This document shows positions 10,860-20,836 of a stretch of DNA of 64,000 nt, in pieces. The notes under the pieces were generated by a model. That model did not search any database. It was not told the DNA's origin and was given only the letters and a program-made list of their open reading frames with translations. The stretch is from assembly GCA_964035575.1 (NCBI GenBank), contig OZ037848.1:620001-684000 (forward strand). The letters run 5' to 3'. Each line of letters begins with the position of its first letter. Position 1 is the stretch's first letter. The position numbers and the translations under genes are program-made. This stretch comes from Rhynchopus sp. YZ270_cl-10. Lineage: Eukaryota > Euglenozoa > Diplonemea > Diplonemida > Diplonemidae.

Positions 10860-13187
10860 TTAGCTAGCCTCTACCGCAGGGATCTCTTGTGGAGGCTGTT
10901 CGTACGCTATCATTGTAGGTTGCTGTGCTTCGAATGGAGGCACTTGCGGCACTGTACCGTGCTGCCCTGCTCCACCTGTCTCCACTGACTCACATGCCTC
11001 ACAACATCCAGGGAGGATGCCGTGCGAACAGAGCTGTTTACGTGTATGACGGAGGTGGATGTGGTTTTTCAGTCGTTCCACGCTGTTCGCGAGGTAGGGC
11101 CCCCCACCGGGACCATCGGTGCAGGACACGACACTGCAGGCGAAGCGTTGGGTGGTGTCACCTTCGTCGTGAAGGTGGTCGAACCTATCTGCAAAGAAGC
11201 GGTTTGCCCTGCGGGAACGTTCGTAGCGACAGTACGACGACACCACGCAGATACCAACCAAGGCTGCGATTAACACACCCAGCCCTGCTGAGTTTTTGAA
11301 CGAATCATCGTCATCACTATCCGGACGAACCACTACCGCCTTTGCGCACAACAACCACTCCGATGCCGATGTAGGGCGCAAAGCCAACTCCGACGTTACC
11401 TCTGTGTTCGCAAAGAACCATAACCCCTGAAACGGTGGATCCGGACGGTACCGGCATCCAGTTGGAATGTGGTAGAGTCCATTCGCAGAAAATGCTTCAT
11501 AGATTTTGAGTTGGTTTCCAATTGAAATTTGTTTCTGCGTCGCTTCATCGACGCTGGACAGCGCTGCAAAGAACTCTGCTGGCAACGTGTTTGTGATGGG
11601 CGTTGCAGAGAACATAGAGATATTCAACAGCATTGCGGTTAAGGTGCAGGTTTGCTGCGACACTGCACTGAAGAACCCTTCCCCGCACGTTGTGCTCCCA
11701 CCGTTCACGACCTTCGCCAACGTTGCCTCCTCATCAAACTCATGCAGAAAGGGGTACGGCATGGCACCCCCCTCTGCTCCACTGAACTGATCCTTCGAAG
11801 GATTGTACGGACAACTTCCTTGCAACGTCACCGCTTCTGCCCCCGCAGCAGATGCAGAGGCAGTCAGATTTAACCCTGTTTCAGGCTCTTCTGGAGAAAG
11901 CCTGAAGCTTGCGGTTTGCGCACCGGTGGAAACAGCGAACTCATCCAAATACGTTGTTGCCTGGGAGAGACGAATATAAGAGGCAACCGGGTGCAGCCAT
12001 CCTGCACCCATTAAAAGAGTGGAATAGGCGTTTGGTGTGTCGTCTACAGAAGCCTGGTAGGCCTGCCCTGAAGACACCACCTCACCATTGAACGACAGCG
12101 ACAACACCGCGGCTGTGTCCACAAAGGATATGCTGCACGCAATATGCGCCCTGCTCACTACGTCAACCCCACTACCGCCTTCGTTCCAATACTGCACAAA
12201 GATGTTGTGCGCTGGCTCTTTTGTTTGCACTCTCAATGGGGCGAGACGTACCCCCACTACAGAGGAATACGTACAGTACGGAAACCCATCTGCAGTAATC
12301 CCTGCCGACGCAACAACAGAAGACGCATCAGAAGAACCGATCTGGACGATGGGGGTGTCGCGGTTTGCAGAGAGTTTCGTACCAACCTGGTCTGCGGCGG
12401 CGAAGGAGGTATCTGCATCAATGACCACATCGTCAACCGAAGTGCTGCTAGCGAGAGCGGTGCGTGCCCTCCTCCGCGTTGTGGATGCGAACATTAAGGT
12501 GACAACCCCATTTCGTGGGAGAAATGTCGTTCGTTGGTCAGCATCTACCGCTGCAGGGAGGAATGTACTCAAATTTGGACCCGAAAAGACCGCAACCCCC
12601 TCTGCCGCCTGCGTCGCATTGGTGGTATCAAAGCTCTGCACCCCACTGCCCCGCCCGCCGCATTCACCTTCAAAGCACCCCACCCAGCTGCACCCTCCTC
12701 CAGACACATCCGACACTACAGCAATCTCATCAGTAGGGTTATCCCCTGTGGTATCAAAATATGACAATAGAATTGCACAGTTTCCGTCACTGCTTTTGCA
12801 CAGACCTGCACCAGTTAGATTCGTGGTGGTCTCGGTTATGTCGGAAAGAAGAGCTCCGGTAGTATTGTCTTTGCCGAAGGTGAGGAGGTTGTAGTCAGAG
12901 CAAGGCGCGGTGGGTTTGAGTGTACTGCGTTTGATGATGGTGCGATCGGTGGAGGCAGCGGGGGGTATGGTTGGTTCGGAGGTGGGTTGTGGGGCGGGGG
13001 TGTCGGGAGGAGGGGTCTTCGGGATGGGGAGGGGTATGGAAGTGGCATTGGGGGTGGTGTCGTCGGCACGCACCTCTTCGCTTTCGTAGAGGGCGAAGCG
13101 GGCTTCGTCAGCATCGTGGTCGCTTATGACTGAGGAAGAGGCTACTGTCAGCACTGCAGCAACACATATTCGCACACAGAGTCTCAT
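10860..13187 (-). CDS. Type I membrane protein with zinc-finger-like tail
   Basis: This encodes 775 residues from the ATG at 13187; the acceptor-like ACACAAAG ends 11 nt upstream. A cleavable signal peptide (RLCVRICVAAVLTVASSS) is followed by a Pro/Thr-rich linker and a Cys-containing ectodomain with several N-glycosylation sequons (NAT, NTT, NLT, NLS). One hydrophobic span (about 633-652, GLGVLIAALVGICVVSSYC) leads to a 122-residue cytosolic tail. The tail carries C684, C689, H709 and H714 (CSVVSC...NHIHLRH), which resembles a long-spaced C2H2 finger, and then more Cys (CCEAC). The ectodomain region around GGGCSWVGCFEGECGG is probably disulfide-bonded. No known family is recognised; it may be a surface receptor. 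A large plus-strand frame inside it is antisense shadow. Confidence 0.8.
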   Translation of the reverse strand: MRLCVRICVAAVLTVASSSVISDHDADEARFALYESEEVRADDTTPNATSIPLPIPKTPPPDTPAPQPTSEPTIPPAASTDRTIIKRSTLKPTAPCSDYNLLTFGKDNTTGALLSDITETTTNLTGAGLCKSSDGNCAILLSYFDTTGDNPTDEIAVVSDVSGGGCSWVGCFEGECGGRGSGVQSFDTTNATQAAEGVAVFSGPNLSTFLPAAVDADQRTTFLPRNGVVTLMFASTTRRRARTALASSTSVDDVVIDADTSFAAADQVGTKLSANRDTPIVQIGSSDASSVVASAGITADGFPYCTYSSVVGVRLAPLRVQTKEPAHNIFVQYWNEGGSGVDVVSRAHIACSISFVDTAAVLSLSFNGEVVSSGQAYQASVDDTPNAYSTLLMGAGWLHPVASYIRLSQATTYLDEFAVSTGAQTASFRLSPEEPETGLNLTASASAAGAEAVTLQGSCPYNPSKDQFSGAEGGAMPYPFLHEFDEEATLAKVVNGGSTTCGEGFFSAVSQQTCTLTAMLLNISMFSATPITNTLPAEFFAALSSVDEATQKQISIGNQLKIYEAFSANGLYHIPTGCRYRPDPPFQGLWFFANTEVTSELALRPTSASEWLLCAKAVVVRPDSDDDDSFKNSAGLGVLIAALVGICVVSSYCRYERSRRANRFFADRFDHLHDEGDTTQRFACSVVSCTDGPGGGPYLANSVERLKNHIHLRHTRKQLCSHGILPGCCEACESVETGGAGQHGTVPQVPPFEAQQPTMIAYEQPPQEIPAVEAS

Positions 13188-13769
13188 CACACAGATCGCT
13201 TTGTGTAAACGAAAGCCCTTTTTTGGTTGTGGGGGTTGTAATTTGAAGAAAAAATTGTCATTCTATGTACCGTTTTGGGCCGCTGTAATTGTGCTGTAAT
13301 TGTGGTGTAATTGTGGTGTAATTGTGGCGTGATTGTGCTCAGTTTTGGTCAGTTCTGCTCAGTTCTGCGTAAGTGTGTGTACGTGTGCGTAAGTGTACGT
13401 AAGTGTGCGTAAGTGTTGGTACTTGTGGGTACGTGTGTGTAAGTGTGCAAAAACGGATTTTTTTGTTTTCTGCATGTTTCTCCTGCTCTCTTATCTTAAA
13501 TTTAGTGCCCAATAATGCTGAAGGTCGGCCAACAGACTTTGATAACATTTCTCTTAATATTGCACTTTTTTTGGCGTGGCTGCATAACCGATTCCCCGTG
13601 TTTCTACCAGTTGTCATGCCGGTTAGGGGGGCATTCATGTGTTGAAAAAAAAAAAATGTTTTCGTTGGTGAATCTTTTAAACGCCGGCATTTGCATTTCC
13701 GGAATCCGTCCGGCCAGTGATGGGGTCAATTTGCCGAAATGGACACGTTCTCGTTGTTGGTCAATTCCG

Positions 13770-14086
13770 CAGTATACACAGTATACACAGTATACACAGT
13801 ATACACAGTATACACAGTATACACAGTATACACAGTATACACAGTATACACAGTATACACAGTATACACAGTATACACAGTATACACAGTATACACAGTA
13901 TACACAGTATACACAGTATACACAGTATACACAGTATACACAGTATACACAGTATACACAGTATACACAGTATACACAGTATACACAGTATACACAGTAT
14001 ACACAGTATACACAGTATACACAGTATACACAGTATACACAGTATACACAGTATACACAGTATACACAGTATACACAGTATACACA
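13770..14086. repeat. Satellite (ACAGTATAC)n
   Basis: About 35 essentially perfect copies of a 9-bp unit containing the palindrome GTATAC. Six-frame Ile-His-Ser, Tyr-Thr-Val or Tyr-Thr-Gln polypeptides are artefacts of the period. Confidence 0.98.
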
Positions 14087-14106
14087 ATACAGTACAGGGG
14101 ATTGGG

Positions 14107-14613
14107 AGTACAGTACAGTACAGTACAGTACAGTACAGTACAGTACAGTACAGTACAGTACAGTACAGTACAGTACAGTACAGTACAGTACAGTACAGTA
14201 CAGTACAGTACAGTACAGTACAGTACAGTACAGTACAGTACAGTACAGTACAGTACAGTACAGTACAGTACAGTACAGTACAGTACAGTACAGTACAGTA
14301 CAGTACAGTACAGTACAGTACAGTACAGTACAGTACAGTACAGTACAGTACAGTACAGTACAGTACAGTACAGTACAGTACAGTACAGTACAGTACAGTA
14401 CAGTACAGTACAGTACAGTACAGTACAGTACAGTACAGTACAGTACAGTACAGTACAGTACAGTACAGTACAGTACAGTACAGTACAGTACAGTACAGTA
14501 CAGTACAGTACAGTACAGTACAGTACAGTACAGTACAGTACAGTACAGTACAGTACAGTACAGTACAGTACAGTACAGTACAGTACAGTACAGTACAGTA
14601 CAGTACAGTACAG
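14107..14613. repeat. Satellite (CAGTA)n
   Basis: About 100 perfect copies of a 5-bp unit, separated from the 9-bp array by a 20-bp junction. The unit is close to the first half of the 9-bp repeat, so the two arrays probably share an origin. Confidence 0.98.
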
Positions 14614-15446
14614 AGGTCACTTACATGTGGTGGCATGCTTCCCTGTAGGGTGGTGTACCATTTTTTTCCCCAGCGTAATTTCGGTGTAATTGTGTGTAAT
14701 TGTGGTGTAATTGTGGTTAGTTGTGGTTAGTTGTGTGTACTTGTGCTGAAACTGTACTGGAATTGTGCCTAATATAGGCACAGCTCAGGTGAGTATGGTG
14801 CTAGTTGTGCCCAGTAGTGTCATAGGCAAAACGGTACATTCTAGGAGTTGTTCAGCATGATGGAAACGTAAAATTGCTGTCGTGCGTCCAAAGAAGACAG
14901 CTCTAAAACGCTGTGCCAGGTGGTGGATGTGATGCAATGAGAGAGGCCAGAGTGCTCGACCTACATGAGAGGTGTCGGCAGAGGGTCTGCGAGACTCTGA
15001 TGGGAAGGATGAAAAAAGAGGGGTTCCTTTTGGGGGAAGGGGAGAAGGGATGTCATTTGCACAGTTTTCTTGGGGTAGGTAGATAAAAAAAAATATAGCG
15101 AAAATTGGATGAAAATGGAGACCATTTATTTTTCCAGCATTTGGAAGGGGAGACGGTGTGAGGGGGGTGTGGCAGTGTTTGGGAGTGGCTGCAGTCTTAT
15201 GCTACAGCCACCTTGTGACCAACCAAACCCCCTTCTGCGCTCCCCTTCCCTACCACACCTGAGCCGACGCGCTGCAAACGGGCATGGCAAAAAGGTGTGG
15301 GAACAAAACGTTTGGAATATACAACAGACACATAACAACAGAAAACACACTGTATTTTTTTTCAGACACGAAACATCGTGGCTGTCAAGGGAGGGGGGGA
15401 GAGACGGGGGTGTTGATCAGTGCGCACTCTTTGTGCGTGGTACTGT

Positions 15447-16949
15447 TCACTGCAGGAGCTTGGCCTTGGCGGCACGGAACTCATCCGCAGTGAGGAGCTC
15501 CTTCTCGTAGAGAGCAGCAAGTCTCTCGAGCTCGACGACAAGGGAGTCCTTAGGGTCGGGGAGGTCAGAGGGAACAGGGCCGTCGAACGGCAAGTCGCGC
15601 ACAAAACGCATCACCATGTCGAGTGCCCACAGCGGCTGGTCAGACGGCACCATGTGTCCTGCGTTGCGCACGATCACGTACTGCAGGTTGCCCGCCTGTG
15701 TGTGGTACCCAGCCACGTTCGTGGTGCCTCCAAGCGCACCCATCACACCCACCTTAGGTGCGCGCGACGTCCACACCTGCCTTGTCGCGTGCTCGAACTC
15801 CTCAGCGCCAGACCACTCAATCGACCTCAGGAAGCGGATCGTCAGAGGTGCTCCCACAATCACGTCGAACTGTCCGGAGTACAGCAGACACTTGTAGTGC
15901 TGGAACAGTGTGGGGAAGAACTTCTTTGTGGACTGTGCGATGTCGTTGATGATTGCCTTCTCCACAGGGGTGGACTGCGAGGAGTATGTCATGTTCACGT
16001 GGAGGGCCTTCTGCACGGCAGGGAGGTTCAGGTAGGTGTCAATTGGCTGGGAGGGGTAGATGGGCGACAGGGCGTTGAAGTAGTTCGAGAACCCAGAAAC
16101 GTTCGCCAGATACGGCGGGATGCCGGACAGGTCGCCGTTGATGAGAAGGTCGAAGCCCTCAAAGGCACCGGTCCAGTTCTGGGCGCGGATGTCTCTGTCG
16201 ATCGAGTCAGCGTAGTTCTGAACAACCTTCTTCTGGTTCCAGTCAACAAGCGAGAACTGCTCGGTCATGTCGGGGTATGCCTGCACCATGGTCTCAGGGT
16301 CGCAGAGACCGTCACCCAGGATGATACCCTTGAGGGGGATGAAGGGCTTGGTTCCCTTCTCGTTCTCTTCGTGGATCCTGTACGCCATGGCAGGGACGTA
16401 CTTTCCTGCGTAGCTCTCTCCCGAGATGTAGAAGTCGTTCTTCTGGAGGCTGTCGAACATGGTGAAGAACTGGTTGGCCCATGTGTACAGGGTGGACATG
16501 TAGTCCTCAACCTTCGTGGCGTAACCATCAGGGTCAGTGATCGAGAAGCCAACACCAACCGGGTTGTCAACGAACACCATTCCGTACTCTGTGTTCCAGG
16601 TGATCTCGGTCTTGAGTGCCTTGGTTCCGTCGGCGTTGACGGTGATGGGTCCCATCTCACTGAAGAGACCGTACATGGAGGAGCCACCCGGACCACCCTG
16701 CAGCCAGATCATGGTGGGTGCAGACGCGTTCTTGTTGGCAGGGGGGAAGTACCAGAAGAAGGTGTGCGCGTTCGCACTCTCGTTGACGGTGACGTAGCCA
16801 GAGTAGCTCTCGATATCGGGAAGGTCGGGGAGCACAACCTTGGCCATGTTCCTTGCCTTCTCGGTCTGACCGTTCTTGATCATCTCAGTCAGGAACAGGG
16901 GCTCGGCAGTGGCCATTGCCACTGCACCCAGCATCATCGCGCGCATCAT
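15447..16949 (-). CDS. S10 serine carboxypeptidase with SHOCT-like tail, copy 1
   Basis: This encodes 500 residues of a secreted or lysosomal serine carboxypeptidase that removes C-terminal residues from peptides. It is closest in motif pattern to the CPVL/vitellogenic carboxypeptidase branch. A short signal peptide (MMRAMMLGAVAMATA) precedes the S10 domain. Visible motifs are WLQGGPGGSS (oxyanion region), DNPVGVGFS, GESYAGKY with catalytic Ser179, the GQFD Asp362 and RNAGHMVP with His432. Residues about 469-500 (VVELERLAALYEKELLTADEFRAAKAKLL) match the SHOCT pattern, normally seen in other proteins. The start is fixed by the identical context in copy 2 and by CACAG (16974-16975) 24 nt upstream. 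Copy 2 lies 2.4 kb away in the same orientation and is nearly identical in the catalytic domain. Confidence 0.96.
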   Translation of the reverse strand: MMRAMMLGAVAMATAEPLFLTEMIKNGQTEKARNMAKVVLPDLPDIESYSGYVTVNESANAHTFFWYFPPANKNASAPTMIWLQGGPGGSSMYGLFSEMGPITVNADGTKALKTEITWNTEYGMVFVDNPVGVGFSITDPDGYATKVEDYMSTLYTWANQFFTMFDSLQKNDFYISGESYAGKYVPAMAYRIHEENEKGTKPFIPLKGIILGDGLCDPETMVQAYPDMTEQFSLVDWNQKKVVQNYADSIDRDIRAQNWTGAFEGFDLLINGDLSGIPPYLANVSGFSNYFNALSPIYPSQPIDTYLNLPAVQKALHVNMTYSSQSTPVEKAIINDIAQSTKKFFPTLFQHYKCLLYSGQFDVIVGAPLTIRFLRSIEWSGAEEFEHATRQVWTSRAPKVGVMGALGGTTNVAGYHTQAGNLQYVIVRNAGHMVPSDQPLWALDMVMRFVRDLPFDGPVPSDLPDPKDSLVVELERLAALYEKELLTADEFRAAKAKLLQ

Positions 16950-17844
16950 TGTCTTGTCAATACTTTTGGATGTCTGTGAATAGTGATTAAGATGAATACG
17001 TTAAAAACATAGAGTGCACTTTCCATCAGCATCGTGACATCGAGTACCAAATCCTCAGTAGAATAGACTCTACAAGGTGCAGAGCAGGTAACAAGCAAAC
17101 CAGGCAGTGCCTGCGACATGGCACTACTGCTAAGCGAGGCGTCAGAAAATTGATGAAACACAGAAAAAAGCTAAAGTCCTGGTGGGTAGGATATGACAAA
17201 CTGTTTCTTTCGTTTCTCTTCTGTTTTACATGGGATATTTTTTTTCTCGAAAATTTGACGACGCAGTCTTCTCATCAGGCACATGACACAAAACACACAC
17301 TGAATCGGTTATCTAACCCGCACAGGAGTTGTCCAACCTGATTGCAAACACGCACATTTGTCAAAGACAGCTATCGTTTTGTTTCCCCCCTACCATCGAA
17401 TCTGTCTTGACCAAAAAAATAAAGGGTCGAAAAGTCCCCCATCGCCCATCCCCTTCCCTCAGCGGAACAATACAATGAAAATAAACCACGTCACACGTGC
17501 TGGGCAGTTGGAAGGGGGGAGGCCTTCGAAACACCCAGAAACAACGCTTGCTGTACACCCCGTTACAGAAAACGGATATTTAAAAAAGAAATCGATGTGT
17601 GCCTGAAACATGGCTATTGAGCTATGTTCAGTGTGCACAGCTAAAAAATTCCGGAAAAAAATGAAACATAGAAGAAAAAGGGTTTTGGTGGCACAATGTG
17701 ATGAGGACCGGTTCCTGCTACCCAGCCTCTGCAATGGGGAGGATCGAAACAGGGAGGGGCGCAATATTGAAGGAATGGGTGTTGCGTGTATGTGGGAGAT
17801 GTGCACCGAGCGGTGCTAATGTGCCGCACATGTGCTCAGTGGGT
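16950..17844. other. Spacer between the carboxypeptidase copies
   Basis: Apart from the copy 1 leader it contains AT-rich and C-rich tracts; no gene or family hairpin is recognised. Confidence 0.5.
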
Positions 17845-19347
17845 TCACTGCAGGAGCTTGGCCTTGGCGGCACGGAACTCATCCGCAGTGAGGTGTCCGT
17901 CCTCGTGCATGGTGATCAGCTTCTCGAGCTCGACAACAAGGGAGTCCTTGGGGTTGGGGAGGTCGTGGGGCACAGGGCCGTCGAACGGCAAGTCGCGCAC
18001 AAAACGCATCACCATGTCGAGTGCCCACAGCGGCTGGTCAGACGGCACCATGTGTCCTGCGTTGCGCACGATCACGTACTGCAGGTTGCCCGCCTGTGTG
18101 TGGTACCCAGCCACGTTCGTGGTGCCTCCAAGCGCACCCATCACACCCACCTTAGGTGCGCGCGACGTCCACACCTGCCTTGTCGCGTGCTCGAACTCCT
18201 CAGCGCCAGACCACTCAATCGACCTCAGGAAGCGGATCGTCAGAGGTGCTCCCACAATCACGTCGAACTGTCCGGAGTACAGCAGACACTTGTAGTGCTG
18301 GAACAGTGTGGGGAAGAACTTCTTTGTGGACTGTGCGATGTCGTTGATGATTGCCTTCTCCACAGGGGTGGACTGCGAGGAGTATGTCATGTTCACGTGG
18401 AGGGCCTTCTGCACGGCAGGGAGGTTCAGGTAGGTGTCAATTGGCTGGGAGGGGTAGATGGGCGACAGGGCGTTGAAGTAGTTCGAGAACCCAGACACGT
18501 TCGCCAGATACGGCGGGATGCCGGACAGGTCACCGTTGATGAGAAGGTCGAAGCCCTCAAAGGCACCGGTCCAGTTCTGCAGTCTGATGTCGTGGTCAAT
18601 GGAGTCAGCGTAGTTCTGAACAACCTTCTTCTGGTTCCAGTCAACAAGCGAGAACTGCTCGGTCATGTCGGGGTATGCCTGCACCATGGTCTCAGGGTCG
18701 CAGAGACCGTCACCCAGGATGATACCCTTGAGGGGGATGAAGGGCTTGGTTCCCTTCTCGTTCTCTTCGTGGATCCTGTACGCCATGGCAGGGACGTACT
18801 TTCCTGCGTAGCTCTCTCCCGAGATGTAGAAGTCGTTCTTCTGGAGGCTGTCGAACATGGTGAAGAACTGGTTGGCCCATGTGTACAGGGTGGACATGTA
18901 GTCCTCAACCTTCGTGGCGTAACCATCAGGGTCAGTGATCGAGAAGCCAACACCAACCGGGTTGTCAACGAACACCATTCCGTACTCTGTGTTCCAGGTG
19001 ATCTCGGTCTTGAGTGCCTTGGTTCCGTCGGCGTTGACGGTGATGGGTCCCATCTCACTGAAGAGACCGTACATGGAGGAGCCACCCGGACCACCCTGCA
19101 GCCAGATCATGGTGGGTGCAGACGCGTTCTTGTTGGCAGGGGGGAAGTACCAGAAGAAGGTGTGCGCATTCGCACTCTCGTTCACAGTGATGTAACCAGA
19201 GTAGCTCTCGATACCGGGAAGGTCGGGGATCTCAACCTTGGCCATGCTCCTGGCCTTCTCAATCTGCCCGTTCTTGATCATCTCAGTCAGGAACAGGGGC
19301 TCGGCAGTGGCCATTGCCACTGCACCCAGCATCATCGCGCGCATCAT
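17845..19347 (-). CDS. S10 serine carboxypeptidase with SHOCT-like tail, copy 2
   Basis: This encodes 500 residues, nearly identical to copy 1, with the same catalytic Ser179, Asp362 and His432. Differences gather near residues 29-55, at 252-257 (DHDIRLQ versus DRDIRAQ) and in the C-terminal SHOCT-like segment (LEKLITMHEDGHLTADEF versus LERLAALYEKELLTADEF). The frame is open upstream to 19452, but those codons translate a pyrimidine-rich tract and an acceptor (CACAG at 19373-19374), so the ATG at 19347 is chosen, as in copy 1. The exon after the acceptor starts ACATCCAAAAGTATTGAC in both copies. Tandem duplication with recent homogenisation of the core is likely; the different tails may give different targeting or partners, which is inference. 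Confidence 0.96.
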   Translation of the reverse strand: MMRAMMLGAVAMATAEPLFLTEMIKNGQIEKARSMAKVEIPDLPGIESYSGYITVNESANAHTFFWYFPPANKNASAPTMIWLQGGPGGSSMYGLFSEMGPITVNADGTKALKTEITWNTEYGMVFVDNPVGVGFSITDPDGYATKVEDYMSTLYTWANQFFTMFDSLQKNDFYISGESYAGKYVPAMAYRIHEENEKGTKPFIPLKGIILGDGLCDPETMVQAYPDMTEQFSLVDWNQKKVVQNYADSIDHDIRLQNWTGAFEGFDLLINGDLSGIPPYLANVSGFSNYFNALSPIYPSQPIDTYLNLPAVQKALHVNMTYSSQSTPVEKAIINDIAQSTKKFFPTLFQHYKCLLYSGQFDVIVGAPLTIRFLRSIEWSGAEEFEHATRQVWTSRAPKVGVMGALGGTTNVAGYHTQAGNLQYVIVRNAGHMVPSDQPLWALDMVMRFVRDLPFDGPVPHDLPNPKDSLVVELEKLITMHEDGHLTADEFRAAKAKLLQ

Positions 19348-19947
19348 TGTCTTAGTCAATACTTTTGGATGTCTGTGGAAGTGATATGGGAAGGTGGGTT
19401 GTGGAGAGGGGAAAGGGAATGATGGAAAAGGAGAGAGGAGAGGATTAACCATTTATTTAGTGCAGCATCTGCAACGAATAGGGGAAGTAGGGTGGGTGTA
19501 GCTTATGTTTTTTTTTCAAAAAGAAAAACTTTTAAATTTTACATCTACACTGGTTGCATGGTATTTCCTTAAATGCAACAAGTACTCAAAAGTTATTTTT
19601 TGCTGATAAATAGTTGGGAATGGTTGTATTTGCCACCTCTAGGCTCTAGGCAAGCTCCACTTTCCCTCAGCCTTTTGCTGGATGTTTCTGTCTTACTAAA
19701 ACCCCTCTCTTCAATTTTCTTTTTCATATTTTCTTTGTTTTTTTTTGTCAGAGAATGTGCCTGTATTATCCCCACATTCACAATAAATTGGCAGCACAAA
19801 CAACCAAAAAAACAACCCCACCCAAATCACTCAACAGTACCGAAACACTGTTATATTTTGGGCAATATATTTGGGAACACTTCATTTGTTTTGAAAGAGC
19901 GAGAGCGAGAAAGAGAGAAGAGAAAATTGAAGGGGGGAAAACTTACC

Positions 19948-19975
19948 AGATGAATGTCTCATAGAACACCCATCT
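19948..19975 (-). other. Structured element, C-type hairpin (diverged)
   Basis: AGATGGGTG in gene sense pairs with CATTCATCT around a CTATGAGAC loop. Confidence 0.45.
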
Positions 19976-20681
19976 AAAAAAACGGAGCATTTTTTTGGTC
20001 ATCAAGACTTGATGCCTGCACGGCGCAGTAAAGGAGTTTACATTACTTGCACCGTGTGGAGTGTAAAAAGGGAATAGTACGGGGTGAAATGAGATGGGTT
20101 AACCGGGAAGCTGTTGTATCTAATGACGACAGCTGTGGGGGGGTGGAGGAGGGAAATAGGGAAAGGGGGCGCAGATATGACCCCTTGCACGGCCTTGCAG
20201 TATGCGGGCAGTGTTGCTTCTCTTTATAAATGTGGAGAACATCTATTGCGAAGTGGGGTAACGTTTGTGTCTTTTTTTTGCTGTTATGTATTTGGTATAT
20301 TTGGTATATTTGGTAACGGGATAAACCTCCCCCCGTCTGTACACCTAGAGCAAGAAAATACTGGTGTGGAGTATTCATAAAAGCAATAAAATCGTGTGTG
20401 TTTGTTTTTTTTGTTGTGTCGACAATCACTTCGCTCCAAAAACGAAGCAAAGTTTTTTTTTTTTCTTCGTGTTTGTTTTCTTCTCCGAACTAAACACCTT
20501 TCTTGTCGTCAGCGTCATTTTGCGCTGAAGCAGGTGGTGCGGCGTCTTCAGATACGTGTGTAGCAGAGAGTTCCTGAGAAAGGGGAGGGTGAAACGGTGG
20601 TGGGGTTTTTGAAATTGGCAAAAAAAAGGGAAAAAATGCACTTTGAATCCGGAGAAAACAATAATCAAGAAAACTTGAATA

Positions 20682-20709
20682 AAGACGAATATGACTCTCT
20701 GTACACACC
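20682..20709 (-). other. Structured element, C-type hairpin (diverged)
   Basis: GGTGTGTACAGAGAGTC in gene sense followed by ATATTCGTC, preceded on the plus strand by the AAAACTTGAA context seen at 10631 and 31486. Confidence 0.4.
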
Positions 20710-20836
20710 AAAGAAAAATTCGTGGTTATTTCTATTTTTTGACCTCTCAACTGCAAACACACTATGACCCAACACCCGGAGCAGAAAAGAGAACCTAAGG
20801 AGTTGCCATCCTATAAATCAGGCGACCTGAACGACA

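Larger units (their letters stand above)
13188..15446. other. Intergenic region with satellite arrays
   Basis: The core is two consecutive tandem arrays (13770-14613). Both flanks carry degenerate GTAATTGTGGT and GTGTGTACGTGT repeats (about 13278-13450 and 14671-14760). The rest up to 15446 is the 3' flank of the carboxypeptidase gene with no other gene seen. Confidence 0.7.
19348..20836. other. AT-rich spacer with two C-type hairpins
   Basis: It holds the copy 2 leader and two diverged family hairpins (19948-19975, 20682-20709). No gene is seen. Confidence 0.5.

Noticed and set aside
12088-12894. A 268-residue plus-strand frame inside the 775-residue membrane protein gene.
   Set aside because: It is antisense to a frame with a signal peptide and membrane span and has no features of its own.
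13515-14730. Long open frames of repeated Ile-His-Ser, Tyr-Thr-Gln or Ser-Thr-Val-Gln-Tyr on both strands.
   Set aside because: They are translations of perfect 9-bp and 5-bp satellites.
15420-16979. Long open frame of about 500 residues on the plus strand opposite carboxypeptidase copy 1 (and a similar one at 17698-19422).
   Set aside because: The minus strand encodes a conserved peptidase with all catalytic motifs; the opposite frame is open because of codon bias and matches no family.
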